Under the pieces are notes generated by a model. That model searched no databases. It worked only from the letters and a program-made list of their open reading frames with translations, and was not told the origin of the DNA. From assembly GCF_024628725.1 (NCBI RefSeq), contig NZ_CP102409.1, forward strand, positions 3,032,001 to 3,096,000: a stretch of 64,000 nt of DNA, in the 5' to 3' direction. Positions 30,702 through 39,791 of the stretch are shown piece by piece (positions within the stretch are counted from its first letter, which is position 1; every line of letters begins with the position of its first letter). The position numbers and the translations under genes were made by a program. The DNA is from Ruegeria sp. YS9 (lineage in GTDB: Bacteria > Pseudomonadota > Alphaproteobacteria > Rhodobacterales > Rhodobacteraceae).

Positions 30702-31469
30702 ATGTTGGGATGGCAAATATTCGTGCATTCGGTGCGGATGGTATTTGGAAACATCAAGCAGGTGCTACAGATTACGGTTGGCCCTGCCCTGATTGCGACG
30801 ATCATCATCGTGGGCGTGTTCATGGCGCTTGGTATTCCGCTTGAGGCGCTGGATGAAAGCGCAGTTGATCTGCCACCGGGTGTAACCGCAGGTTCAGCCT
30901 TTGTTTTTGTGGTCGTTTTGCTGGCGGTAATGTTCGTCACCATGTTCTGGATTGCGGTGTCATGGCACCGCTTTATCCTGATGGAAGAGTACCCCACGGG
31001 AATACTGCCGACCTTCCGTTTCGACAGGATTCTTGCCTATTTCGGTCGTTTTCTGATGTTGGGGATTTTGATGGTGATCGCGTATGTCCCCATGGGTCTG
31101 GTCGCTGCTGCACTAGGCGAAGGTCTTGCAGGGCTTTCGATCATTCTGATGATTGCATACTCCGTTTTTCTGGTCGTATGCTTCTATCGCCTGTCAATTA
31201 TTCTGCCCGCGGCGGCGATAGGAAATCCCATATCGCTCGGTGAGGCTTGGAACAACACATCCGGGGTCAGCGGTGCAATCTTGTTGCTGCTCCTCGTTGC
31301 ATTCCTGTTCCAGGTGTTGGTGCAGCTGGCTTTCGCCGCCTTGGCAATAATACCGGTGCTGGGCGTTTTGCTGACAGTGTTCTTCGGCACGCTCATCCTT
31401 CCGATGATCAACGTCAGTATCTTTACTACAATGTACGGCGTCTTCATCGAAAAGCGCGAACTGTCATAA
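30702..31469 (+). CDS. hypothetical multi-pass membrane protein
   Basis: A 255-residue protein with about six hydrophobic helices and no recognisable catalytic motif. The first is ITVGPALIATIIIVGVFMALGIPL; an acidic loop follows, then a WHRFILMEEYP segment between helices, and a C-terminal pair of long helices. ATG 30702 was chosen for the start, with GGGG about 10 bases before; ATG 30630 would add 24 mostly polar residues. I do not recognise the family. Confidence 0.75.
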   Translation: MLGWQIFVHSVRMVFGNIKQVLQITVGPALIATIIIVGVFMALGIPLEALDESAVDLPPGVTAGSAFVFVVVLLAVMFVTMFWIAVSWHRFILMEEYPTGILPTFRFDRILAYFGRFLMLGILMVIAYVPMGLVAAALGEGLAGLSIILMIAYSVFLVVCFYRLSIILPAAAIGNPISLGEAWNNTSGVSGAILLLLLVAFLFQVLVQLAFAALAIIPVLGVLLTVFFGTLILPMINVSIFTTMYGVFIEKRELS

Positions 31470-31527
31470 GCGGCGTACACATATGTATTCCTTGCCCTTA
31501 TCGCGACGATGGGGCAGGGAAACGGGC

Positions 31528-32754
31528 ATGACTGATTTCATGACCCGCGCCCGCGCCGCCGAACAGGCGATGCGCTCTGTGTTTCCGGCGACGCCATTGC
31601 AGCGGAATGCCCATCTGTCTGACCGCTACGGCGCCGATATCTGGCTCAAGCGCGAGGACCTCAGCCCGGTGCGGTCTTACAAGATCCGTGGTGCGTTCAA
31701 TGCCATGCGCAAGCAGCAGGGGCAGGACCTGTTCGTCTGTGCCAGTGCTGGCAACCACGCGCAGGGCGTGGCGTTCATGTGCAAGCATCTGGACGTGCGC
31801 GGCGTGATCTTCATGCCGGTGACGACGCCGCAGCAAAAAATTCAAAAGACCCGCATTTTCGGCGGCGACAATATCGAGATCCACCTGACTGGCGACTATT
31901 TCGACGATACTCTGGCCGCCGCGCAAGCATGGTGCGCGCAGCAGGGCGGGTATTTCCTGTCACCCTTCGATGACGCTGATGTCATTGAAGGCCAGGCTTC
32001 ATTGGCGGTCGAGATCGAAGAGCAAATGGGCGGTGTGCCGGATCACGTCGTTTTGCCGGTTGGCGGCGGCGGCATGTCCTCGGGCGTGGCGACATGGTTC
32101 GGGGATCGCAGCCATTGTCTGTTTGTCGAACCGGCCGGAGGTGCCTGTCTGCGCGCTGCACTGGCTGCGGGGCATCCTGTGTCGCTGGATCATGTGGATA
32201 CCTTCGTCGATGGCGCTGCGGTTGGACGGATCGGTGAGAAACCGTTTGAATTACTGAAGTCTCGCCACCTGTCGGATGTTCTGGTTCTGTCCGAAGACCG
32301 CATCTGCACAACTATGATTGAGATGCTGAATGTCGAAGGCATCGTTCTGGAACCCGCGGGCGCGCTGGCGATCGAAGCGGTGGGCGATATTCAAAGCTTT
32401 GTGCGGGGCAAGACCGTGGTCTGCGTGACATCCGGTGGCAATTTCGATTTCGAACGCCTGCCCGAGGTCAAAGAACGCGCCCAACGCTATTCCGGAGTGA
32501 AGAAGTATTTCATCCTGCGCCTGCCGCAGCGCCCCGGCGCGTTGAAAGAGTTTCTGGGTATTCTCGGCCCCGAGGACGATATCGCCCGCTTTGAATACAT
32601 GAAAAAATCGGCCCGCAATTTCGGTTCGGTCCTGATCGGGATTGAAACCCGCAAGCCTGAGAACTTCATGCGTCTGTTTGCGCATCTGGATGAGGCAGGG
32701 TTCACCTACACCGATATAACCGAAGACGAAACGCTGGCGCAGTTCGTGATTTAA
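31528..32754 (+). CDS. ilvA: threonine ammonia-lyase (threonine deaminase)
   Basis: PLP enzyme that deaminates threonine to 2-oxobutanoate for isoleucine synthesis. The 408-residue protein has the PLP lysine in REDLSPVRSYKIRGAFNAM, the phosphate loop PVGGGGMSSG, and one C-terminal ACT-like regulatory domain (YFILRLPQRPGALKEFLGILGP), the short form of the enzyme. ATG 31528 fits the family; an upstream in-frame ATG at 31483 would add 15 residues. Confidence 0.95.
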   Translation: MTDFMTRARAAEQAMRSVFPATPLQRNAHLSDRYGADIWLKREDLSPVRSYKIRGAFNAMRKQQGQDLFVCASAGNHAQGVAFMCKHLDVRGVIFMPVTTPQQKIQKTRIFGGDNIEIHLTGDYFDDTLAAAQAWCAQQGGYFLSPFDDADVIEGQASLAVEIEEQMGGVPDHVVLPVGGGGMSSGVATWFGDRSHCLFVEPAGGACLRAALAAGHPVSLDHVDTFVDGAAVGRIGEKPFELLKSRHLSDVLVLSEDRICTTMIEMLNVEGIVLEPAGALAIEAVGDIQSFVRGKTVVCVTSGGNFDFERLPEVKERAQRYSGVKKYFILRLPQRPGALKEFLGILGPEDDIARFEYMKKSARNFGSVLIGIETRKPENFMRLFAHLDEAGFTYTDITEDETLAQFVI

Positions 32755-33080
32755 TCCAGATTCTGGCGCAGCTCAGCCTCGAACTTCTGTTTCGAACTGT
32801 CAAATACGGCCAGAATAGCGGGCAGATCGACATCCTCGCCCTGACCCGCGGCCGCCTGCCGTTCGCCGTCCTGACAGAGTTTCGAAAACTGGTCGAATCC
32901 AAGACTGAGCGCGCTGCCCTTCAGGAAATGCAGATTCTGTTCCAGTTCGGACCGGCTTGTATCCTGATGCAAGCGGGCGATGACCTCCTGCACTTCTTCC
33001 AGAAAGATGTCGACCACCTCATCAAACTCAACCGGGCCAACCTCGTCCCGCAATTGTCGGACTCTGCCCCAGTGGATCAT
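32751..33080 (-). CDS. HPt phosphotransfer domain protein
   Basis: A 109-residue single HPt domain. The phospho-accepting histidine is in NLHFLKGSALSLGFDQFS near residue 50, in the usual four-helix setting. Such proteins relay phosphate between a hybrid kinase and a response regulator. It lies back to back with a receiver-PP2C phosphatase gene (164-bp divergent gap), a likely partner. Its end overlaps the convergent ilvA end by 4 bp. Confidence 0.9.
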   Translation of the reverse strand: MIHWGRVRQLRDEVGPVEFDEVVDIFLEEVQEVIARLHQDTSRSELEQNLHFLKGSALSLGFDQFSKLCQDGERQAAAGQGEDVDLPAILAVFDSSKQKFEAELRQNLD

Positions 33081-33243
33081 ACTGCGTCACCTGCCGTTGA
33101 ACATGCGTTTTCAGGAATAGGCAACACCAGTAAAAACCGGGTTAACAGCCCAGCGGGATTGCGGCCTTCGGTCTTCACCGGATGTTAAAACCGTCGCTAC
33201 TAGGATCGCCCTGTGTGAATGAACGCATCAGGTCAGAGGGTAA

Positions 33244-34518
33244 ATGGTACCAAGGGCGAGTCTTAAGGAAACCAGATCAGATCTGGATTTCGGCGCGATC
33301 CGTAAGGTGCTGGTGGTTGATGACAGCCGTCTGCAGCGGCGCATCCTGGTCGCATCGCTCAGAAAATGGGGCTTTGAGGTGGTTGAGGCCGATACGGGCG
33401 ATGCCGCCCTGGCGCATTGTCTGGACGATCCGCCCGATCTTGTTCTCAGCGATTGGGTCATGCCGGGGATGAGCGGGCTTGAGTTCTGCAATGCGTTTCG
33501 CGCCCTGGATACCGATCAATATTGTTATTTCATCCTTCTGACTTCCAAAAGTGAAAAGCAGGAGGTTGCGCGCGGACTGGATGCCGGGGCAGACGATTTT
33601 CTGATCAAACCCCTTGAGGCGGATGAATTGCGGGCGCGCATATCCGCAGGCGCGCGCATTCTGGACATGCAGCGCGAGCTTTCACAGAAAAACCGCCTGA
33701 TCGAATCCGCGCTGGAAGAACTCAGGCTGGCGCATGACGCGATCGACAAGGACCTCATTCAGGCCCGAAAAATCCAGGAATCGCTGGTCCCGGAATTTAC
33801 GCGGAGCTTTGGAAAATCCCGGGTCAGCCTGTTGTTGAAACCCTGTGGCCATATCGGAGGAGACCTTGTTGGCATGTTTTCGCCCGGGGTCAATCGGCTG
33901 GGGTTCTACAGCATCGATGTATCCGGACATGGCATCACCTCGGCCATGATGACGGCGCGTCTGGGCGGTTATCTTTCCAGCAAGCATTTCGATCAAAATG
34001 TCGCAATGGAGAAGAGGTTCAACAAATTCTATGCACTGCTGCCTCCGGAAGACGTCGCAAGCATGCTCAATTCCCGATTGATGGCGGATGAAGGGATCGA
34101 GGAATATTTCACGATGGTCTACGCCATTGTGGATCTTCGAAACGGGCATCTCAAGATGGTGCAGGCCGGGCATCCGTATCCGCTTCTGCTGCGGCAGGAT
34201 GGCAGCACTGAATTTCTGGGCGATGGCGGGTTGCCGATCGGGCTGATCGAAGATGCGAGTTTTCAGCAAATCGAGATTCACATGAAACCCGGCGACAAAC
34301 TGTTGGTGTATTCGGACGGATTTACCGAATGTCAGCTTGCCGAAGGCGGTTTGCTGGAGGAAGACGGTTTGCGACAGATGGCCCAGCAGTGCATTTCTGA
34401 AAAGGGCGGGTCGGAGTTTCTGGACGACATGTTCTGGCGATTGACCCAGGAGATTTCGCCCAAAGATGGCATTGGGGATGACGTATCCGCCGTATTCTTT
34501 GAATATAACGGGCCTTAA
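33244..34518 (+). CDS. response regulator with PP2C (SpoIIE-type) phosphatase output
   Basis: A 424-residue protein. Residues about 20-135 are a receiver (VLVVDDSRLQRRIL; LVLSDWVMPGMSGLEF with phospho-acceptor Asp; LLTSKSEKQE; FLIKPLEADEL). A helical linker follows (LSQKNRLIESALEELRLAHDAI), then a SpoIIE/PP2C phosphatase (IQESLVPEF, GGDLVGMFS, SIDVSGHGITSAMM, LVYSDGFTECQ, DDVSAVFF), whose aspartates bind metal. This is the RsbU/RsbP-like layout that dephosphorylates an anti-sigma-factor antagonist. No such antagonist or anti-sigma gene is adjacent. Confidence 0.92.
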   Translation: MVPRASLKETRSDLDFGAIRKVLVVDDSRLQRRILVASLRKWGFEVVEADTGDAALAHCLDDPPDLVLSDWVMPGMSGLEFCNAFRALDTDQYCYFILLTSKSEKQEVARGLDAGADDFLIKPLEADELRARISAGARILDMQRELSQKNRLIESALEELRLAHDAIDKDLIQARKIQESLVPEFTRSFGKSRVSLLLKPCGHIGGDLVGMFSPGVNRLGFYSIDVSGHGITSAMMTARLGGYLSSKHFDQNVAMEKRFNKFYALLPPEDVASMLNSRLMADEGIEEYFTMVYAIVDLRNGHLKMVQAGHPYPLLLRQDGSTEFLGDGGLPIGLIEDASFQQIEIHMKPGDKLLVYSDGFTECQLAEGGLLEEDGLRQMAQQCISEKGGSEFLDDMFWRLTQEISPKDGIGDDVSAVFFEYNGP

Positions 34519-34958
34519 AGCGAACTGAGATGCATTTCCGCAAAGTGCCGGTCACCGTCATTGCCCAGCAATTCAACGGCATCGGCGGCTTCCATCCACA
34601 GTGCTTCGTGGAATGCCTCACTCGGCGGGCCTTTGCGGCGTACGGGACGGGCGCGGTAGATCAGGCAGACTTTTTCGGCCCACAGATCGTATTCGGGCAT
34701 ATAGGTGAACCGGCGAAAAGCGCCGATCCGACGCGGGTTGGCAACGTGCCACCCGGTTTCTTCATAGACTTCGCGATGCAAGGCCGAAATCGGTGATTCG
34801 CCCGGATCGATGCCTCCACCCGGCAATTGCAGATCCGGGCCCGGTTCGGTCTGACAGGTCAACAGCAATTGGCCGCCACGTGGCAAAAGGGCATATACGC
34901 CAACCCTTCGGGTGTATTTCCGCCCCGTCTCGGGGGTTTCACCGAACCGCCTGATCAT
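34515..34958 (-). CDS. NUDIX hydrolase
   Basis: A 147-residue NUDIX protein. The Nudix box is visible as GGGIDPGESPISALHREVYEETGW (G-x5-E-x7-REUXEEXGU). It hydrolyses a nucleoside diphosphate linked to some other moiety; the substrate cannot be named. It is convergent with the phosphatase gene (4-bp overlap) and divergent from hslO across 76 bp. Confidence 0.92.
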   Translation of the reverse strand: MIRRFGETPETGRKYTRRVGVYALLPRGGQLLLTCQTEPGPDLQLPGGGIDPGESPISALHREVYEETGWHVANPRRIGAFRRFTYMPEYDLWAEKVCLIYRARPVRRKGPPSEAFHEALWMEAADAVELLGNDGDRHFAEMHLSSL

Positions 34959-35034
34959 GTATGGCCCCTTTCAACCCGATCTGTACGACCTATATGGTGC
35001 CGGTATGCCAACCCGTGGCGTGTAAGGAAACCCC

Positions 35035-36021
35035 ATGTCTCTTGGAACAAAAATCGCGTGGGACGATACCGTCCTGCCCTTTCAACTTGATGCATCCGAC
35101 ATGCGCGGCCGCGTGGCCCGTCTGGATGGCGTGCTGGATGGTATCCTGAAACAGCATGACTATCCCGAGCAGGTCGAGGCGCTAGTGGCCGAGATGGCCT
35201 TGCTGACCGCGTTGATCGGCCAAACGGTTGCGTTGCGCTGGAAACTGTCGTTGCAGGTACAGTCCAAAGGGGCGGTGCGCATGATCGCAACCGACTATTA
35301 TGCGCCGCAGGAAGAGGGCCAGCCCGCCCAGATACGGGCTTATGCCAGCTTTGACCGGGACCGGCTTTCCAATTCTGCGCCTTTCGATCAGGTGGGCGAA
35401 GGGTATTTTGCCATCATGATCGATCAGGGAGAGGGCACGCAGCCGTATCAGGGCATCACTCCGCTGGCCGGTGGATCGCTGAGCGCCTGCGCCGAGTCGT
35501 ATTTTGCGCAATCCGAACAGCTGCCGACGCGGTTTTCGCTGAGCTTCGGCAAATCGACCGAGCCGGGCGTGGGCGAGCATTGGCGTGCAGGCGGCATCAT
35601 GCTGCAACACATGCCCAAAGCGTCGCCCTTTGCCGCGTCGGGTGAAGGAACCGGTGACATCCTGACCGCTGCCGATCTGGTCGATGGCGAAGAAGGTGAA
35701 AACTGGGGTCGCGTCAATATCCTGCTGGATACCGTCGAGGATTTGGAGATGATCGGCCCCTCTGTTGCGCCGACCGACCTTCTGGTTCGCCTGTTTCACG
35801 AGGAACGGCCGCGTGTCTATGATGCGCAATCTGTGCAATTTGGCTGCACCTGTTCCGAGGATCGCGTGCGACAGAGCCTGTCGATCTATTCGGCCAAGGA
35901 TATCGAAAAGATGACCACGCCCGAGGGCCAGGTCACCGCGGATTGTCAGTTCTGCGGGGCTCATTATGTATTGGACCCGGCCACTGTCGGGTTCGATGCC
36001 GAAGACACCAAAGGTGCATGA
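35035..36021 (+). CDS. hslO: redox-regulated chaperone Hsp33
   Basis: Hsp33 is activated by oxidation: four cysteines release zinc and the protein unfolds to a holdase. The 328-residue protein has the N-terminal domain to about residue 235 and a C-terminal zinc switch made of FGCTCSEDRV (CxC) and CQFCGAHYV (CxxC). It is slightly longer than the E. coli protein but has all four cysteines. The next NUDIX gene starts before its stop. Confidence 0.96.
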   Translation: MSLGTKIAWDDTVLPFQLDASDMRGRVARLDGVLDGILKQHDYPEQVEALVAEMALLTALIGQTVALRWKLSLQVQSKGAVRMIATDYYAPQEEGQPAQIRAYASFDRDRLSNSAPFDQVGEGYFAIMIDQGEGTQPYQGITPLAGGSLSACAESYFAQSEQLPTRFSLSFGKSTEPGVGEHWRAGGIMLQHMPKASPFAASGEGTGDILTAADLVDGEEGENWGRVNILLDTVEDLEMIGPSVAPTDLLVRLFHEERPRVYDAQSVQFGCTCSEDRVRQSLSIYSAKDIEKMTTPEGQVTADCQFCGAHYVLDPATVGFDAEDTKGA

Positions 36022-36610
36022 CCCGGTTGAAAAGATCCGGGCGGCCCTGCGCCGCCCCGGTCACGGGTCCAGTGATTTTGATCTGAACCCGGATACCGTT
36101 CTGCCGCCCGGGCGCCGGTTGCGACCCGCCGGTGTTCTGGTGGCCATTTCTCTGGCTGATGATACACCGCAGGTCATCCTGACCAAACGCTCATCCGCGC
36201 TGAAGCATCACCCGGGCCAGATCGCCTTTCCCGGTGGCAAACAGGATGAAACCGATGCCGATGTTACGGCTGCGGCGCTGCGGGAAGCTGAGGAAGAGAT
36301 CGGCCTGCCTCCGGAGATGGCCGAGATCCTGGGATTCCTGCCGACGCATGAAACCGTGACTTCGTTCACCGTAACACCTGTTGTCGCGGTTATGCGGGAC
36401 AGGTTCCAATCCGTGCCTGAACCCGGCGAAGTGGACGAAGTTTTCTCGACCCCCCTTGCTCATCTTTTGAATCCTGAGAATTATCTGGTCGAGTCGCGCC
36501 GATGGCGCGGCCAGAGACGCAGATATTACGCAGTTCCGTACGGCCCCTATTACATTTGGGGCGCGACCGCCCGCATATTGCGCGGGCTTGCAGCACGGGT
36601 GAATGAATGA
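35996..36610 (+). CDS. CoA pyrophosphatase-type NUDIX hydrolase
   Basis: A protein of about 204 residues with the NUDIX box GGKQDETDADVTAAALREAEEEIGL preceded by LKHHPGQIAFPGG, the pattern of CoA/peroxisomal NUDT7-like diphosphatases that split CoA. ATG 35996 overlaps hslO by 26 bp; GTG 36014 is an alternative with weaker context. The cca gene starts at its stop (overlap 4 bp), so it is part of an hslO-nudix-cca unit. Confidence 0.88.
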   Translation: MPKTPKVHDPVEKIRAALRRPGHGSSDFDLNPDTVLPPGRRLRPAGVLVAISLADDTPQVILTKRSSALKHHPGQIAFPGGKQDETDADVTAAALREAEEEIGLPPEMAEILGFLPTHETVTSFTVTPVVAVMRDRFQSVPEPGEVDEVFSTPLAHLLNPENYLVESRRWRGQRRRYYAVPYGPYYIWGATARILRGLAARVNE

Positions 36611-37761
36611 TGCTGATTGACGAGCCATGGATTAGTGAACCAGCGACCCAAAAAGTCTGTTCGGCCCTGACCTCATCCGGGGCTCAGGCGCTTTTCGTGG
36701 GTGGCTGCGTGCGCAACGCGCTGCTTGGCGCACCAGTGTCGGATATCGACATTGCCACCGATGCAAAGCCCGGGCAGATCGTTGAATTGGCGCAGGCTGC
36801 CGGGCTCAGGGCCATTCCGACCGGCATCGAGCATGGTACGATCACAGTGGTCAGCGCGGGCATCCCACACGAGGTCACGACCTTCCGCCGTGACGTGGAA
36901 ACCGATGGCCGGCGCGCGGTCGTGGCGTTTTCCGATCACGTCGAAGAAGACGCGGCGCGACGGGATTTCACCATGAATGCGCTCTACGCCCAACCCGATG
37001 GCACCGTGCTGGACCCGCTTGGAGGTCTTCCCGACCTAGAGGCCCGGTTGGTGCGGTTTATCGGAACCGCCGAGAACCGCATTCGCGAAGACTATCTCCG
37101 CTCGCTTCGCTACTTCCGTTTTCACGCCTGGTACGGGGATCCGGATGGCGGTTTCGACCCCGATGCGCTGGCCGCCATCGGTGCCAATCTTGACGGGCTG
37201 GAGTCGTTGTCGCGTGAGAGGGTCGGGGCAGAACTGCTGAAATTGCTGGCATCGCCTGATCCGGCTCCCGCCGTTGCGACCATGCGCAGTACCGGTGTTC
37301 TGGCCCGGGTGTTGCCGGGAGCGGACGACCGGTCTTTGGCCCCTTTGATCGCGCTGGAACGGGCGGCTGGTGCCGATCCCGATCCGGTGCGCCGTCTGGC
37401 AGCCATTGCCGCGCCCGAGGATGCCGCGACATTGCGGTTGAGCCGTTCGCAGTTGCAACGCCTGACAAGGATGCGTGAAGAGGCACAGGCCGAAACCAGT
37501 ATAGCTGAACTGGGATACCGCTATGGCGACGAAGGCGGATTGCACGAGACGCTTTTGCGCTGCGCCTTTCTGGAACAACCCTGGTCCGAAGATTTGCGGC
37601 GCGATCTGCATGCAGGCGCAGCAGCGCGTTTCCCTGTGCAGGCCAGGGATCTGATCCCCAACTTCACAGGCCCGGCGCTGGGCAAGAAGCTGGCCGAGCT
37701 GGAAAAACGCTGGATCGCTTCCGGTTTTGCGCTGTCTCGCGAAGAGTTGCTGGCACATTAG
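36607..37761 (+). CDS. cca: CCA tRNA nucleotidyltransferase-type enzyme
   Basis: Adds or repairs the tRNA 3' CCA end. The 384-residue protein has the class II nucleotidyltransferase head (LFVGGCVRNALLG; DIDIATDAKPG with the catalytic Asp pair), then RRDFTMNALY and EDYLRSLRYFRFHAWYG, the tRNA-binding neck region. A poly(A) polymerase is the other possible family member; alphaproteobacterial homologues of this layout are usually CCA enzymes. It ends 77 bp before the leader ORF. Confidence 0.9.
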   Translation: MMLIDEPWISEPATQKVCSALTSSGAQALFVGGCVRNALLGAPVSDIDIATDAKPGQIVELAQAAGLRAIPTGIEHGTITVVSAGIPHEVTTFRRDVETDGRRAVVAFSDHVEEDAARRDFTMNALYAQPDGTVLDPLGGLPDLEARLVRFIGTAENRIREDYLRSLRYFRFHAWYGDPDGGFDPDALAAIGANLDGLESLSRERVGAELLKLLASPDPAPAVATMRSTGVLARVLPGADDRSLAPLIALERAAGADPDPVRRLAAIAAPEDAATLRLSRSQLQRLTRMREEAQAETSIAELGYRYGDEGGLHETLLRCAFLEQPWSEDLRRDLHAGAAARFPVQARDLIPNFTGPALGKKLAELEKRWIASGFALSREELLAH

Positions 37762-37809
37762 TGCGAAGTCTCAAAAAGGGATGACAACTTTGATCCTTTG
37801 TGCTTAGGT

Positions 37810-37905
37810 GCGCCTGTTACATTGATGGAGGACTGCGAATGTATTACGGGATCTGGTTCGGCTAAAGCCGGGACACTTGCCCCGTAAAGGGTGGTGTTCA
37901 GGCGC
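37810..37905 (+). promoter_or_regulatory. putative leader-peptide attenuator upstream of the ABC exporters
   Basis: The 190-bp gap between cca and the first ABC gene can fold. GCGCCTG at 37810-37816 pairs with CAGGCGC at 37899-37905, enclosing the short ORF at 37839-37865, a small hairpin over its stop (CGGC 37859-37862 with GCCG 37867-37870), and a second hairpin at 37873-37897 (ACAC/GTGT outer, CCC/GGG inner). This looks like leader-peptide-controlled attenuation, as known for B. subtilis bmrCD (leader bmrB). The folding is by eye; no energy was computed. Confidence 0.45.
37839..37865 (+). CDS. eight-residue aromatic-rich leader peptide (MYYGIWFG)
   Basis: ATG TAT TAC GGG ATC TGG TTC GGC TAA encodes eight residues, four of them aromatic. 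GGAGGA at 37827-37832, six bases before the ATG, is a near-perfect ribosome binding site, one of the strongest in this window, which argues the ORF is translated. It lies 88 bp before the first of two ABC multidrug-type exporters. I do not recognise the peptide from any known leader. A regulatory leader or stalling peptide is inferred from context, not shown. Confidence 0.55.
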   Translation: MYYGIWFG

Positions 37906-37952
37906 CATCTTTCTTCGCACGTCTTTGTTTCTGCTCAATCGGAGCACTCTCC

Positions 37953-39791
37953 ATGTTTCGCTATTTCGAAAACCTTGTTGACCCTTTTGTTGCCTACCGC
38001 GAGGCTGACATTCCGCCGACGCGCTTGTGGCCCTTCATGCTGGACTATTCGCGACCGTTCTTTCGGGTATTTGTATGGGCGGCGCTGATTTCCATTGTCG
38101 TCGCGGGTGTTGAAATCGGGCTGATCTACTACATGGGTCGCGTAGTGGATCTGTTGGGCGGCACGCCGGCAGATGTCTGGCAAAATCACGGAACGGAATT
38201 GTTGTTGATGGCGGCCTTTGTATTGCTGTTGCGTCCGCTTCTGCATTTGGTCGACGTACTTCTGCTGAACAATACGATTTTGCCGAACTTTGGTACGCTG
38301 ATCCGTTGGCGTGCGCACAAACACGTGTTGCGTCAGTCGGTTGGCTGGTTCGAAAACGACTTTGCCGGGCGGATTGCAAACCGGATCATGCAGACACCGC
38401 CCGCAGCGGGCGAAGTGGTCTTTCAGGTATTTGACGCGATTTCATTTTCGCTGGCCTATCTGATTGGTGCGGCGATCCTGCTGTATGCGGCGGATCCGCG
38501 TTTATTGATCCCGCTGCTGATCTGGTTTGCGTTCTATGCGGCACTGGTTCGTTGGACCGTTCAGCGTGTCGGCCCGGCGTCAAAGGCGGCATCGGACGCG
38601 CGTTCGACGGTCACGGGACGGGTCGTGGACAGCTATACCAACATCCATTCGGTCAAAATGTTTGCCCATGGCCCGCAAGAGCTGGACTATGCCCGTGAAG
38701 CGATCGAGGAAACCCGCCGGACATTTCAGATCGAAATGCGGATTTTCACCATCATGGATGCCGTTCTGGTCACTTTGAACGGCATGCTGATCGTGGGTGT
38801 TGTGGGCTGGGCGATCGCGTTGTGGATGCAGGGCAGCGCTTCGGTCGGAGTTGTTGCAGCGGCCACGGCGCTGACCCTGCGCCTGAACGCCATGACCGGA
38901 TGGATCATGTGGGCCCTGACCAGCTTTTTTCGCCAACTTGGTATCGTGGCCGAGGGGATGGAGACCATTGCCCAGCCCATCGATTTGATCGACGCACCTG
39001 ATGCAAAACCCTTGCGGCTCGGCAAGGGAGAGATCCAGATCCGCGACCTCTCGCATCACTATGGACGCGAGGCCGGCGGTTTGGACCATATCAACCTGAC
39101 CATCCAACCGGGTGAAAAGATTGGCCTGATCGGTCGCTCCGGCGCTGGCAAGTCAACCCTGGTAAAGCTGCTGTTGCGGTTCTACGACGTCGAACGCGGT
39201 GCGATTTATATTGATGGTCAGAACATTGCGAACGTCACCCAGGACAGTCTGCGCAGCCATATCGGTATGGTTCAACAAGACAGCGCCTTGCTGCATCGCT
39301 CGGTCCGCGACAACATCCTTTATGGCAGGCCGGATGCGTCCGAGGCGCAGATGATCGCCGCCGCCAAGCAGGCCGAAGCGCATGAGTTCATCCTCGACTT
39401 GCAAGATCCGCAGGGTCGGACCGGGTACGACGCGCATGTCGGTGAACGGGGGGTGAAACTGTCAGGTGGTCAGCGGCAGCGCGTGACGCTGGCGCGGGTG
39501 ATCCTGAAGGATGCGCCGATCTTGTTGTTGGATGAGGCGACTTCCGCCCTAGATTCCGAGGTCGAAGCGTCAATTCAGGAAACCCTCTACGGCATGATGC
39601 AAGGAAAAACCGTGATCGCCATCGCCCACAGGCTCAGCACCATCGCGCAGATGGATCGCATTCTGGTTATGGATGCAGGCCGTATCGTCGAGGAAGGCAC
39701 GCATTCCGATCTTCTGGCGCAGGGTGGCCTTTACGCCCAATTCTGGGCGCGGCAATCTGGTGGCTTCATGAACCCGGAGGCCGCTGAATGA
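37953..39791 (+). CDS. ABC exporter half-transporter 1 (TMD-NBD fusion)
   Basis: A 612-residue multidrug/lipid exporter half-molecule. Residues about 1-330 carry six membrane helices; from about 345 there is the nucleotide-binding domain with Walker A GRSGAGKSTLVKLLL, Q-loop MVQQDSALL, signature LSGGQRQRVTLARVIL and Walker B ILLLDEATSALDSE with intact catalytic Glu and H-loop AHRLST. GGAG lies 9 bases before the ATG. The second half-transporter overlaps its stop by 4 bp, so the pair may form a heterodimer. Substrate unknown. Confidence 0.95.
   Translation: MFRYFENLVDPFVAYREADIPPTRLWPFMLDYSRPFFRVFVWAALISIVVAGVEIGLIYYMGRVVDLLGGTPADVWQNHGTELLLMAAFVLLLRPLLHLVDVLLLNNTILPNFGTLIRWRAHKHVLRQSVGWFENDFAGRIANRIMQTPPAAGEVVFQVFDAISFSLAYLIGAAILLYAADPRLLIPLLIWFAFYAALVRWTVQRVGPASKAASDARSTVTGRVVDSYTNIHSVKMFAHGPQELDYAREAIEETRRTFQIEMRIFTIMDAVLVTLNGMLIVGVVGWAIALWMQGSASVGVVAAATALTLRLNAMTGWIMWALTSFFRQLGIVAEGMETIAQPIDLIDAPDAKPLRLGKGEIQIRDLSHHYGREAGGLDHINLTIQPGEKIGLIGRSGAGKSTLVKLLLRFYDVERGAIYIDGQNIANVTQDSLRSHIGMVQQDSALLHRSVRDNILYGRPDASEAQMIAAAKQAEAHEFILDLQDPQGRTGYDAHVGERGVKLSGGQRQRVTLARVILKDAPILLLDEATSALDSEVEASIQETLYGMMQGKTVIAIAHRLSTIAQMDRILVMDAGRIVEEGTHSDLLAQGGLYAQFWARQSGGFMNPEAAE

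Noticed and set aside
35792..35807. parS-like TGTTTCACGAGGAACG in hslO
   Set aside because: 13 of 16 match but the central CACGTG is broken, so ParB binding is unlikely.
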